15,492 nucleotides of DNA from Methanomassiliicoccaceae archaeon (GCA_009786295.1 WQTN01000126.1:1-15492); one strand, 5' to 3'. Shown: positions 6,962-14,742, counted from the stretch's first letter. Numbers and translations: made by a program. The notes: generated by a model from the sequence alone, not told the origin.

Positions 6962-8131
6962 ATGAAAGAAGTAGCGATCATAGGAGTAGGAGCGACAAAG
7001 TTCGGCGAACTTTGGGGCAGCTCCTTTAGGAACATCGGAATAGAAGCCGGAATGAGAGCGATAGAAGACGCGAACCTTTCCGGCAGCGAGATCGACTGCC
7101 TTTTCATCGGCAACATGTCTGCCGGGCGTTTCATCAACCAGAAGCATATCGATGCCCTCATAGCGGATTACTCCGGAATGGCGACCAAGAACGTACCCGC
7201 GATAAGGGTCGAGGCCGGAGGGGCATCCGGAGGAGTGGCATTCGGACAGGCGGTAACGGCTGTCGCCTCTGGCATGTACAACACCGTGCTCTTGGGAGGC
7301 GCCGAGAAGATGACGGACCAGAATGACGCTTTCATCAACACCGCCATGGACGCGACCGCCGATGCGGAATGGGAAACCGGAATGGGGCTCACTCTCCCCT
7401 CTCTTTATGCAATGATCGCAAGAAGGGTCATGCACGAAGGCACGGCGACGCGCGAGGAGATCGCTTCCGTCGCAGTGAACAGCCACTTCCACGGCGCGCT
7501 CAACCCAGGAGCGCAGTTCAGGAAAGAGATCTCGCTCGATACGGTCCTGAGAGCCAGCCCGGTGGCGGATCCTTTAGGGATGTTTGACTGCGCACCGATC
7601 ACGGACGGTGCTGCAGCGGTGGTGCTGTGCCCTCTTGACGAGGCGAAGAAGCACACCGACAGTTATGTGAAAGTGTCCGCGTTCGCACAGGGAAGCGACA
7701 CCCTGGCACTGTCGCAAAGACCAGACATAACATCATTCGGAGCAACTGTTGCAACATCCAGGAAGGCATATGAGATGGCGGGCATCACTCCCGCAGACAT
7801 ATCCATTGCGGAGATACATGACGATTTCAGCATTGCAGGGATCCTTGCGCTTCAAGACCTCGGCCTATACAAGAAAGGATGTGCGGGCAAGGCATTCCTC
7901 AGCGGCGAGACGAAGGTCGGCGGCGGGAAAGTGGCCGTGAACACCTCCGGCGGCCTTAAAGCGAGAGGTTATCCCATCGGAGCGTCGGGCGTTGCACAGA
8001 TCGTTGAGATCTCTGAACAGCTGAGAGGGAAAGCGGACAAAAGACAGGTGGCCAATGCGAAATACGGTCTTGCACAGAGCGTCGGAGGGACCGGTTCAGC
8101 GGTCACTGTGAGCATAATGGAGGCGGTCTGA
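6962..8131 (+). CDS. Archaeal thiolase-family protein (acetyl-CoA acetyltransferase-like) lacking the nucleophilic cysteine
   Basis: By family and position this 389-residue protein is the acetoacetyl-CoA thiolase partner of HMG-CoA synthase. Family blocks are present: GGAEKMTD (112-119), DCAPITDGAAAV (209-220), EIHDDFSIA (284-292, with His286), NTSGGLKARG (327-336) and VGGTGSA (374-380). However, the usual nucleophile block (A-C-A-S-G-G) reads GGASGG, with Gly87 (GGG codon, 7220-7222) in place of cysteine. The GHP motif reads GYP, with Tyr337 (TAT, 7970-7972). Both are core thiolase residues, so normal thiolysis or condensation should be impaired. The reading frame is otherwise intact and codon use matches the neighbours, so this is not decay. 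It may be a scaffold or CoA-binding partner; a missing catalytic role is inferred, not shown. It overlaps DUF35 by one base (TGATG). Confidence 0.93.
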   Translation: MKEVAIIGVGATKFGELWGSSFRNIGIEAGMRAIEDANLSGSEIDCLFIGNMSAGRFINQKHIDALIADYSGMATKNVPAIRVEAGGASGGVAFGQAVTAVASGMYNTVLLGGAEKMTDQNDAFINTAMDATADAEWETGMGLTLPSLYAMIARRVMHEGTATREEIASVAVNSHFHGALNPGAQFRKEISLDTVLRASPVADPLGMFDCAPITDGAAAVVLCPLDEAKKHTDSYVKVSAFAQGSDTLALSQRPDITSFGATVATSRKAYEMAGITPADISIAEIHDDFSIAGILALQDLGLYKKGCAGKAFLSGETKVGGGKVAVNTSGGLKARGYPIGASGVAQIVEISEQLRGKADKRQVANAKYGLAQSVGGTGSAVTVSIMEAV

Positions 8132-8532
8132 TGTCATCCGTAGCGAGAGCATGGAGGGAGTTTCCCGGCAAATACAACCTTGAGGGGACCAAATGCGGGA
8201 ACTGCGGGACGATCTTCTTCCCGAAGCGCGACTTCTGTCCGAAGTGCCGCAGAGAAGGCATAGGAAAAATGCAGAAATACAAGGTCCGGAGGGAGGGAGA
8301 GGTGTTCTCGTTCTCCATCATACACGATGCCCCTCCGTGCAACAGCGCCCTTAAGCCGTACGCGGTAGCGATGGTCAGGGCCAAGGACGGTGTGATGATC
8401 TCCGGGCAGCTTGTCGATGTGGAATTGGACAAAATCGCCATAGGTATGCCTGTGCGTGCTGTCCTCCGGAAACTGGATGAGGACGGGGCGGCAGGCGTCA
8501 TCCACTATGGGTACAAATTCGTACCCGCCTGA
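8131..8532 (+). CDS. DUF35 zinc-ribbon/OB-fold protein, thiolase-HMGCS partner
   Basis: This 133-residue protein has a rubredoxin-like zinc ribbon with CGNC (Cys22, Cys25) and CPKC (Cys36, Cys39), then an OB-fold with the typical ending IHYGYKFVP. In archaea the DUF35 protein bridges thiolase and HMG-CoA synthase and contributes to a shared CoA-binding site. Its start codon overlaps the thiolase stop by one base, so translation is probably coupled. It is the last gene of the operon and is followed after eight bases by a strong hairpin. All four zinc cysteines are intact. Confidence 0.92.
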   Translation: MSSVARAWREFPGKYNLEGTKCGNCGTIFFPKRDFCPKCRREGIGKMQKYKVRREGEVFSFSIIHDAPPCNSALKPYAVAMVRAKDGVMISGQLVDVELDKIAIGMPVRAVLRKLDEDGAAGVIHYGYKFVPA

Positions 8533-8540
8533 AACTTCTT

Positions 8541-8556
8541 GCCCGCTTCGGCGGGC
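8541..8556. terminator. UUCG-capped hairpin between convergent genes
   Basis: GCCCGC and GCGGGC pair perfectly over 6 bp around a TTCG loop, giving the very stable cUUCGg tetraloop on the plus strand. It begins eight bases after the DUF35 stop and lies four bases after the cgi121 stop on the other strand. On the plus side it is followed by GTATCATTGTTTT, a short T run. It probably marks the 3' end of the mevalonate operon and may serve both directions. Confidence 0.55.
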
Positions 8557-8559
8557 GTA

Positions 8560-9021
8560 TCATTGTTTTAAAAGGTCTGTTGCAGCCACATGTTCCAGGA
8601 CGGCATCCTCGCATGATATCCCGTCGAACAGGTCTGCACCGAGGTTCCTTGCTTTTTCAGGAGATGGTTCCATGATCTCATCGCATCTTACCATGTCTAT
8701 CTGGTCAAGATGAGGGTCGCCTATGCCGAACAGCACCGCGACCATGCCGTCCTTTCCCTCTTTGGGCTTCATCTTTTCCATCGCGCGGCCTATCTGCCTG
8801 TCGCCCGCTGCGTAGAGGATCGTCTCGGTAAGCAGGGTCTTGGATCTGTTCGTGCCATTCTCCATCGCCCTTTCCGCATGCATGACGGCTGAAAGTACGT
8901 GGTCCCTGCCGCAGACCATGCTTGGGTCCAAAAGCACTACGTCGCCGCCGAGCCCCGTAAAATGTTTTACGATATCGCCGAAGCTCGCACCTCCTTTGAT
9001 GCCGATGACCTGAACACTCAT
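8560..9021 (-). CDS. cgi121: KEOPS complex subunit Cgi121
   Basis: Cgi121 is a small subunit of KEOPS, which with Kae1, Bud32 and Pcc1 installs the t6A modification on tRNAs reading ANN codons; it binds Bud32 and the tRNA 3' end. The 153-residue length fits. The recognisable core is the block near 58-77 (NRSKTLLTE, then ILYAAGDRQI), with MVCGRDHVLSA (35-45) before it and an AVLFG strand after. No membrane segment or signal is seen. It is convergent with DUF35 and divergent from thrB. A TATA box at 9045-9052 centred 27.5 nt upstream predicts a leaderless mRNA; a GGAG five bases before the ATG could also serve. Assignment is by overall family resemblance. Confidence 0.85.
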   Translation of the reverse strand: MSVQVIGIKGGASFGDIVKHFTGLGGDVVLLDPSMVCGRDHVLSAVMHAERAMENGTNRSKTLLTETILYAAGDRQIGRAMEKMKPKEGKDGMVAVLFGIGDPHLDQIDMVRCDEIMEPSPEKARNLGADLFDGISCEDAVLEHVAATDLLKQ

Positions 9022-9044
9022 TGCTCCGTAATCTCCTCATGCCC

Positions 9045-9052
9045 TTTTTAAT
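9045..9052 (-). promoter_or_regulatory. TATA box of cgi121
   Basis: The minus strand reads ATTAAAAA, centred 27.5 nt before the cgi121 ATG. It shares the 95-nt divergent gap with the thrB promoter. Confidence 0.55.
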
Positions 9053-9079
9053 CCTAACCGCATGGGGCTTCGAGAACAT

Positions 9080-9089
9080 TTATTTAATA
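9080..9089 (+). promoter_or_regulatory. TATA box of thrB-thrC
   Basis: TTATTTAATA with core ATTTAATA centred 31.5 nt before the ATG at 9117, preceded by CGAGAA as a possible BRE. The predicted leader is about five bases at most. It argues against translation from an in-frame ATG at 9021, which lies upstream of the promoter. Confidence 0.6.
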
Positions 9090-9116
9090 TACGACAGTAC
9101 AGGCAATAGGAATAGC

Positions 9117-10049
9117 ATGTCAGAGGAATGGGTAAGAATCGCGGCCCCGGCCACCACTTCGAACATAGGTCCGGGGTTCGACACGTTCGGACTTGCGATG
9201 AGCGAGCCGTGCGACATCATTGAAGGAAGAAAGACTGATTCGGACACCCGCATAGTTGAGATCACGGGCCCCGGCTCCGAGAACATACCTTTCAATCCCA
9301 AGGCAAACTCTGTCGGCATAGCTGTTGAGCAGGTCCTGAAAAGGTGCAATGCCGATTTCGGCATAGAACTGAAGATCAAAAAGGGCATAAGGCCCTGCAG
9401 TGGGATGGGTTCATCCGGCGCAAGCGCCGCAGGAGGCGCATTCCTTGCGAACATCCTGTGCGGAGAAAAGCTGAGTTCCAATGAGATGATACTCTGCGCT
9501 GCGCATGCGGAGGATGTCATTTCCGGCGGATTGCATGCAGACAATGTCTCCCCCTGCATCCTGGGCGGATTCACGGTCATACGTTCATACGAGCCGTTCG
9601 ACGTCATAAGGATAGAGCCTCCGAACAACCTCGGAATGGTGGTCGCCCTTCCGGACATAATGGTGGCGACGTCCGATGCGAGGAAAGTGCTCCCGGCAGA
9701 GGTCTCCGTTAAAAATCTGGTATTCCACGTGGGGAACGCATCAACGCTTGTTTACGGGATGATGACCGGCGACCTAAACGTCATATGCAGATCGGTAAAG
9801 GACGCAGTATTCGAGCCGGCGAGGGTAAAACTCGTGCCTTTGTTGAAAGAGGCCGAGAAAGAGGCGGTCTCGAACGGTGCTCTGGTCTCCTTCCTCGGAG
9901 GGTCCGGACCGTGCATCATGTCGTTCTACGACTTTAACACCGGCCTCGGCGATACCATCGCGGAGAAGGTAAAGGCCGTTTATGCTGAAAAGAACATTAA
10001 ATGCGACACCTGGATAACAAGGCCGGGCATCGGCTGCAAGAGGATTTGA
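9117..10049 (+). CDS. thrB: Homoserine kinase
   Basis: Homoserine kinase, a GHMP kinase, phosphorylates homoserine on its side-chain hydroxyl for threonine synthase. The 310-residue protein starts with PATTSNIGPGFDTFG (11-25), the usual N-terminal signature. It has the GHMP phosphate-binding loop GMGSSGASAAGGA (96-108) and the C-terminal glycine-rich LGGSGPC motif that completes the active site. An in-frame ATG at 9021 would add 32 residues without family similarity and across the TATA box, so I chose 9117. threonine synthase follows with a single base between stop and start, so the two are one operon. The product is cytoplasmic and full length. Confidence 0.95.
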   Translation: MSEEWVRIAAPATTSNIGPGFDTFGLAMSEPCDIIEGRKTDSDTRIVEITGPGSENIPFNPKANSVGIAVEQVLKRCNADFGIELKIKKGIRPCSGMGSSGASAAGGAFLANILCGEKLSSNEMILCAAHAEDVISGGLHADNVSPCILGGFTVIRSYEPFDVIRIEPPNNLGMVVALPDIMVATSDARKVLPAEVSVKNLVFHVGNASTLVYGMMTGDLNVICRSVKDAVFEPARVKLVPLLKEAEKEAVSNGALVSFLGGSGPCIMSFYDFNTGLGDTIAEKVKAVYAEKNIKCDTWITRPGIGCKRI

Positions 10050-10050
10050 G

Positions 10051-11268
10051 ATGGCAGACCACAAAGTCATATGTTGGGATTGCGGCGCAGAGGTCGATGA
10101 TCCATATGTCAATACGTGTCCCAAATGCAACGGGCTTCTGACAGTGAAGATGGATCTGGAGCCTGTGAAGGAGATGAGACCGCAGGACCTCAGAAAAGAG
10201 AAGATCGGCGTGTGGAGATATGCGCCGTTCATGCCGGTGGACCCTTCGCACAAGGTCTCCATCCAGGAAGGCGGAACCCCGCTGTACAGAACGGACGGGC
10301 TGGCCAAAGAGGTCGGCGTCTCGGAAGTGCATGTTAAATTCGAAGGCCTGAACCCGACAGGCTCCTTCAAGGACAGAGGGATGACGATAGGCGTGTCCCA
10401 TGCCAAAGAGCTCGGAGCAAAGGTCGTCGGCTGTGCTTCCACCGGGAACACATCCGCATCTCTGGCAGCGTATGCCGCCAAAGCGAACATCAAATGCGCC
10501 GTGTTCCTTCCGTCCGGAAAGGTCGCGGCCGGCAAGCTTGCCCAGGCGCTGTTCTACGGCGCCAAGGTCCTGTCGGTCGACGGAAACTTCGATGACGCTC
10601 TGAACCTCGCATTGAAGATGGCGGATGAAAAGAAGATCTATCTTCTCAACTCAATAAATCCGTACAGACCGGAAGGACAGAAATCCGTGCTGTTCGAGAT
10701 AATGGACCAGCTGAATTATGATGTCCCCGACAGGATCATCCTTCCTGTGGGGAATGCGGCCAACATCTGGGCCGTCTACAAGGCCATACAGGAACTGAAA
10801 GAAGTGGGATGGATAGACAAAGTTCCAATGCTCACCGGGATACAGGCAGAAGGCTCGGCCCCGGTCGCAAAAGCATTCAGCGCTGGAAAGAAAGATTTCA
10901 TTCCAGAGAATAAACCGGAGACCATCGCCACTGCCATACGCATCGGCAATCCCATCAGCGGGAGGAAGGCGCTTCATGCTATCTACGACACAGGAGGGTT
11001 CTCAACTACTGTCACAGACGAAGAGATCATCACCGCGCAGAGGCTTCTCGGAAGAATGGAAGGAGTATGCGTCGAACCTGCGTCCGCCGCATCCGTGGCG
11101 GGGCTCAGGAAACTTCTTTCCGAAGGCGTCATCGACAGAAGCGAAAGAGTTGTCTGCATCTGCACCGGAAATGGACTGAAGGATCCGGACATAATAATGG
11201 AGAATTCGCCTTCGCCTGTTCCGTGCAAGAACTCTGTGGAAGATGTCGAACGGATCCTTGGGTCCTGA
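10051..11268 (+). CDS. thrC: Threonine synthase
   Basis: Threonine synthase converts O-phosphohomoserine to threonine with pyridoxal phosphate. The 405-residue protein is a fold-type II PLP enzyme. An N-terminal zinc ribbon (Cys8, Cys11, Cys23, Cys26) is followed by the PLP lysine motif NPTGSFKDRG (Lys107) and the GNTSAS substrate loop (near 133). The phosphate-binding PVGNAANIW lies in the middle. The zinc-ribbon form is common in archaea and in some bacteria. It is the second gene of the thrBC operon, one base after the thrB stop. It converges on hel308 with a 35-nt gap that holds no clear hairpin. Nothing is missing or truncated. Confidence 0.96.
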   Translation: MADHKVICWDCGAEVDDPYVNTCPKCNGLLTVKMDLEPVKEMRPQDLRKEKIGVWRYAPFMPVDPSHKVSIQEGGTPLYRTDGLAKEVGVSEVHVKFEGLNPTGSFKDRGMTIGVSHAKELGAKVVGCASTGNTSASLAAYAAKANIKCAVFLPSGKVAAGKLAQALFYGAKVLSVDGNFDDALNLALKMADEKKIYLLNSINPYRPEGQKSVLFEIMDQLNYDVPDRIILPVGNAANIWAVYKAIQELKEVGWIDKVPMLTGIQAEGSAPVAKAFSAGKKDFIPENKPETIATAIRIGNPISGRKALHAIYDTGGFSTTVTDEEIITAQRLLGRMEGVCVEPASAASVAGLRKLLSEGVIDRSERVVCICTGNGLKDPDIIMENSPSPVPCKNSVEDVERILGS

Positions 11269-11303
11269 TATCGCGGCGCAGAAGTCCTGTGTTCCGAAAT
11301 ACC

Positions 11304-13553
11304 TCAGTAATCCAGTATCCTTGACTGTTTCTGGGCGTCAGGCTGTCCCGATCTTTCGCCGGAATATTCTTCCGCCATCTTTTCCAGCATATACTCTTCC
11401 TCTTCGCTCATCGGAGGCGGTTCGATCTTCTCCGAAGCGCCTCCGGCCTGTGCTTTAAGGCTCTTTGCGAGCGCAGGACCTATCTTCGGCATCTTCGAAA
11501 GGCTTTCGAAGTCTGCGGAGATCACATCGGACCTCGAGCATATGCCGCTGTCATAAAGCGTCCTTGCCCTTACTCTTCCGACCCCTCTGAACGACACCAG
11601 TCCCAAAAGTTCACCCTTCACTCCGTAGCGCACCCGCGTGAGCAGCGGCTTGATCTTTCTGGTCGCCTCGGGTTTGAAAATATATGCGACCTCGTTCATC
11701 GAATAAAGGAGCCAATCGCACATGTCCACCCTCGACCTGATATCCCCCGGTCCTATGCCCATGGAGATCGTTATGTCCTCTTCGGAGACCTCGTTGATCC
11801 AGTCATCTATCAGGACTGCCACTTTCAGGTCGCTCAAGAAGTTCTCGTGCATGAACTCATCATCCTCATCAGCAGGTTCTGTGAGAAAATCGCCTTCGTA
11901 TTCGATCTCAAGCCCGGACAGCCTGTCAAGATCGCCCTTCTTCGGGAAGAGGCCGAGGACATCGGGAGTGGAGGCCGCTGCATGCAGTATCATAAGATCC
12001 GCTGTGCTCTCGTCGATCTTCTTTACAGCATCTCTGAGGATGACCGCTGATTTCGGGTCGATGTACAGGTCCGATATCCTTTTTCCGAATGGGAGAATGC
12101 GGAGCAAACTCCCCTCTCTTTTTATCATTCCCTCCTTTTCGAGGAAATCCACCACACTCTCCACGACGCTCTCTATCCCATACATCTGAGATGTGTTCCC
12201 GAAGAATGTCCTGTGCATGAACCCCACGATGCCGTCTTCGGAATAGGCATCGCCGGTGGCTATGAGTCCCAGTATGTGATTTCTGAGTACCGCCTCGTTG
12301 CCCAGTTTGGATGTCAGCCTTTCCGTATCGTGCATCACATAGTCCTCCATGAGATGCTCATAATCGTTGTAGCTCTTTCCCACAAGAACGGCCTCCCCGT
12401 ACGGATCGTACCCCGGCCTTCCGGCCCTTCCGCACATCTGTTTTACCTCCATGACCGATATCGGCACATTCCCTGCGTTGGACTCGAATCTGTACGTGTC
12501 CCTAACGATCACCCTTCTGGCAGGCAGGTTTATCCCGGCTGCTAGGGTGGGCGTGGCCACTATGCATTTTATGCTGCCGTTGCGGAAATTATCCTCGACG
12601 TACTTTCTCTGTTTGTAAGTGAGCCCGGCGTTATGGAAAGCCATTCCGCATTTTACACATGCAGATAGTTTTTTTCCAACGGAGGTCGTCTCCGCATCCC
12701 CCTCGAGAGCATCTATTTCTTTCTCAGACAGTTCTCTTCCGGCGAATGCTTTCATCTTTTCCGAATACTTCACGGCAAGGGATTCTGTCGACCTTCTTGT
12801 GTTCACGAAGACCATGCACTGTCCGCCTTCTTTCACGACCTGCTCTATCATGTCCCATATGTTATCCTTGCTCTGAGGCACTTCAAGGGATGAAAAATCG
12901 TCGAAGGTTATCTCTCCGTTGTAATAAACGCCTTCTTTCAGCAATGTCGGGCGCCAGTCGCTTATCGCAAGCTCGGCGCTCAGCCATTGCGCGAGGTCCA
13001 CGGCGTTCGAGATGGTGGCCGACAGCGCGATGAACTGTGTGTCCCTGTTCTTGAGCATGAGCTTGGTCAGTATGACCTCCAGCGTAGGTCCTCTGCCCGG
13101 GTCGTGTATCAGATGTATCTCGTCTGCGATGACCAGTCTTACTTCATCTATCCATTTGCTTCCGTGGCGCATCATGGAATCCACTTTCTCTGATGTCGCC
13201 ACGATTATGTCGGAATCAGAGAGCCTTCCGTCATCTGAATCCAGGTCCCCCGTGCTCATCATGACCTTGACCCCCAGCTCCGAGAACTTATCCAGATCGT
13301 CTTTCTTTTCGGAAGCCAGCGCCTTCAGCGGTACGATGTAGAGCACTTTGCCTTTTTTTCTCAGCACGGTATCCACTGCGGGTATGTATCCGACAAGAGA
13401 TTTGCCGCTGGCTGTGGGCATTGCCGCAATGAGGTTCCTGCCTGAAATTGCGATCGGCATTGCCTCTGCCTGCGATGGGTAAAGCTCGGCGATCCCCTCT
13501 TTGATGAGGATATCCCTGACCCTCTTGTCGACATCTATATCCGCTACGTTCAT
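11304..13553 (-). CDS. hel308: Hel308 superfamily 2 DNA helicase
   Basis: Hel308 is a 3'-5' ATP-dependent DNA helicase that acts on stalled or forked replication structures. The 749-residue protein has the Q-like YPSQAEA (25-31), Walker A TASGKS (47-52), DEIH motif II (144-147), SAT (178-180), motif V TPTLAAGINLPAR (near 334-346) and motif VI QMCGRAGRPGYD (372-383). Winged-helix and ratchet regions follow, then a helix-hairpin-helix near 640-700 (FRGVGRVRARTLYDSG and KMPKIGPALAKSL). The last residues, QSRILDY, resemble a PCNA-interacting peptide. The TATA box at 13577-13584 is centred 27.5 nt before the ATG at 13553, so the in-frame TTG at 13574 is rejected. It is divergent from the transglutaminase gene. 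Confidence 0.94.
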   Translation of the reverse strand: MNVADIDVDKRVRDILIKEGIAELYPSQAEAMPIAISGRNLIAAMPTASGKSLVGYIPAVDTVLRKKGKVLYIVPLKALASEKKDDLDKFSELGVKVMMSTGDLDSDDGRLSDSDIIVATSEKVDSMMRHGSKWIDEVRLVIADEIHLIHDPGRGPTLEVILTKLMLKNRDTQFIALSATISNAVDLAQWLSAELAISDWRPTLLKEGVYYNGEITFDDFSSLEVPQSKDNIWDMIEQVVKEGGQCMVFVNTRRSTESLAVKYSEKMKAFAGRELSEKEIDALEGDAETTSVGKKLSACVKCGMAFHNAGLTYKQRKYVEDNFRNGSIKCIVATPTLAAGINLPARRVIVRDTYRFESNAGNVPISVMEVKQMCGRAGRPGYDPYGEAVLVGKSYNDYEHLMEDYVMHDTERLTSKLGNEAVLRNHILGLIATGDAYSEDGIVGFMHRTFFGNTSQMYGIESVVESVVDFLEKEGMIKREGSLLRILPFGKRISDLYIDPKSAVILRDAVKKIDESTADLMILHAAASTPDVLGLFPKKGDLDRLSGLEIEYEGDFLTEPADEDDEFMHENFLSDLKVAVLIDDWINEVSEEDITISMGIGPGDIRSRVDMCDWLLYSMNEVAYIFKPEATRKIKPLLTRVRYGVKGELLGLVSFRGVGRVRARTLYDSGICSRSDVISADFESLSKMPKIGPALAKSLKAQAGGASEKIEPPPMSEEEEYMLEKMAEEYSGERSGQPDAQKQSRILDY

Positions 13554-13576
13554 GAATGGTTCTCTAACGAGCAAGG

Positions 13577-13584
13577 TTTATTTA
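13577..13584 (-). promoter_or_regulatory. TATA box of hel308
   Basis: The minus strand reads TAAATAAA, centred 27.5 nt before the ATG at 13553 and preceded by CGAACC as a possible BRE. The spacing predicts a leaderless transcript. It overlaps the TTG at 13574 that would extend the protein, which therefore cannot be the start. Confidence 0.6.
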
Positions 13585-13613
13585 TGGGTTCGTTGGGTTG
13601 TAAATGCGTTCAT

Positions 13614-13621
13614 TTTAAATA
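13614..13621 (+). promoter_or_regulatory. TATA box of the transglutaminase-like gene
   Basis: TTTAAATA, centred 33.5 nt before the ATG at 13651, so a leader of about seven bases is predicted. It lies about 30 bases from the opposing hel308 TATA box, so the two divergent promoters are back to back. Confidence 0.55.
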
Positions 13622-13650
13622 CGCAGGCAATATGGAGAAACTGAACAGAA

Positions 13651-14727
13651 ATGAAGACGTCCAAAAATAAGATCGCAACACTGCTCATCATCGCGGCCAT
13701 TGCCGTTCCGATGGCTGCGGCAGTCTTTTCGCAGGGGTCTGAGGGGGCCGATGGGTTCGTTTCATATTACGACCAGCTGGACGCGAACGGCAAAGCCATC
13801 TTTGATGCGCTGAATTCGGCAGGTCCCGACGATATCTCCGTTGATGTAGACCTCCCAATCGCACTTACTGCGAAGGCTGATGTCAAGGAGGATGCAGAGA
13901 AGTATGTTTACGACCTTGTCACCGCAACAGTCAACAAAGCCTTTATCGCACTTAGGATGAGTGTGCCACAGGCATATTTGGGGTGGATACTTTCTTCTTC
14001 AACCGCAGAGTGGACCGCTGAAATGACTACCGTCGACAACACGGCAACGATAAAGAAAGTAAAGGTCCCGATCGATTTTCTCAGCTACCCCGTTGATCCG
14101 AACACAGGCGAGTTTCAGGGCATAAATAAAATGCAGGACGATCTCGATGCCGCGATAGCAAAATTCAATACGAACAGCAAAAGCACACGCGGCAAAGTGA
14201 TGGATATCAACAACTATCTAACAAAACTCGTAACATACGACCCAAACAAAGGTATCGCCGGTAAAGAGAGCGGGTATGCTCATGACGCATACGGTGCTCT
14301 TGTCGATCCGAAGCATTATGCGGTGTGCGACGGCTACTCCAAGGCCTTCCTCCTTTTATGTGAAAAAGAAGGGATCGAATGCGTCATTGTTTTAGGAACA
14401 GCCGTGCCCAGCATGGAATACCATGCATGGAACTATGTCAAAATGGATAACGGGAAATGGTATGCGATAGATGTTACCTGGAACGATACCAACGACAACG
14501 CCTACTTCCTGCTGGGCGGAGAGAGTTTCTTTACCACCCATCAGCAGGGAGTGTATCTTTCCTCCGGCTCGATCTCATCATTCCCTTTCAACACTCCTGC
14601 TATAAACAAGACCGGATATGATGCAAATGACGATGGAAACACAAAACTGTACTCGGCGATCTTGGCCGCTGCAATAGTGGGAATAATATGTTTGGTATTA
14701 TACAGGTACGCGAAAAAAGGCGGATAA
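13651..14727 (+). CDS. Exported, membrane-anchored transglutaminase-like protein
   Basis: This 358-residue protein has an N-terminal hydrophobic signal or anchor (residues 8-26, after a lysine-rich start), a large external region and a C-terminal membrane segment (333-352) ending in a short basic tail. A transglutaminase-like (papain fold) core is shown by Cys226 in AVCDGYSKAF, His258 in EYHAWNYVK and Asp274 in WYAIDVTWND, a complete catalytic triad. Such archaeal and bacterial proteins are usually cysteine proteases or related hydrolases rather than true cross-linkers, but the substrate is unknown. The region between the signal and the core (30-180) has no family I recognise. lonB follows on the same strand after 62 nt with its own TATA box. 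Confidence 0.83.
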   Translation: MKTSKNKIATLLIIAAIAVPMAAAVFSQGSEGADGFVSYYDQLDANGKAIFDALNSAGPDDISVDVDLPIALTAKADVKEDAEKYVYDLVTATVNKAFIALRMSVPQAYLGWILSSSTAEWTAEMTTVDNTATIKKVKVPIDFLSYPVDPNTGEFQGINKMQDDLDAAIAKFNTNSKSTRGKVMDINNYLTKLVTYDPNKGIAGKESGYAHDAYGALVDPKHYAVCDGYSKAFLLLCEKEGIECVIVLGTAVPSMEYHAWNYVKMDNGKWYAIDVTWNDTNDNAYFLLGGESFFTTHQQGVYLSSGSISSFPFNTPAINKTGYDANDDGNTKLYSAILAAAIVGIICLVLYRYAKKGG

Positions 14728-14742
14728 TATTACTGTAAGAAT

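Noticed and set aside
9021..9116. N-terminal extension of homoserine kinase from an ATG at 9021.
   Set aside because: It crosses the TATA box at 9080-9089, and the added residues do not resemble the family; the start at 9117 fits better.
9774..10535. Long minus-strand open frame of 253 codons opposite thrB-thrC.
   Set aside because: It spans two well-identified plus-strand genes, has no family resemblance and no promoter; it is a shadow frame.
12648..12659. CVKC in Hel308 as a possible metal site.
   Set aside because: It is an isolated pair with no second Cys/His pair nearby; the position corresponds to an ordinary helicase segment.
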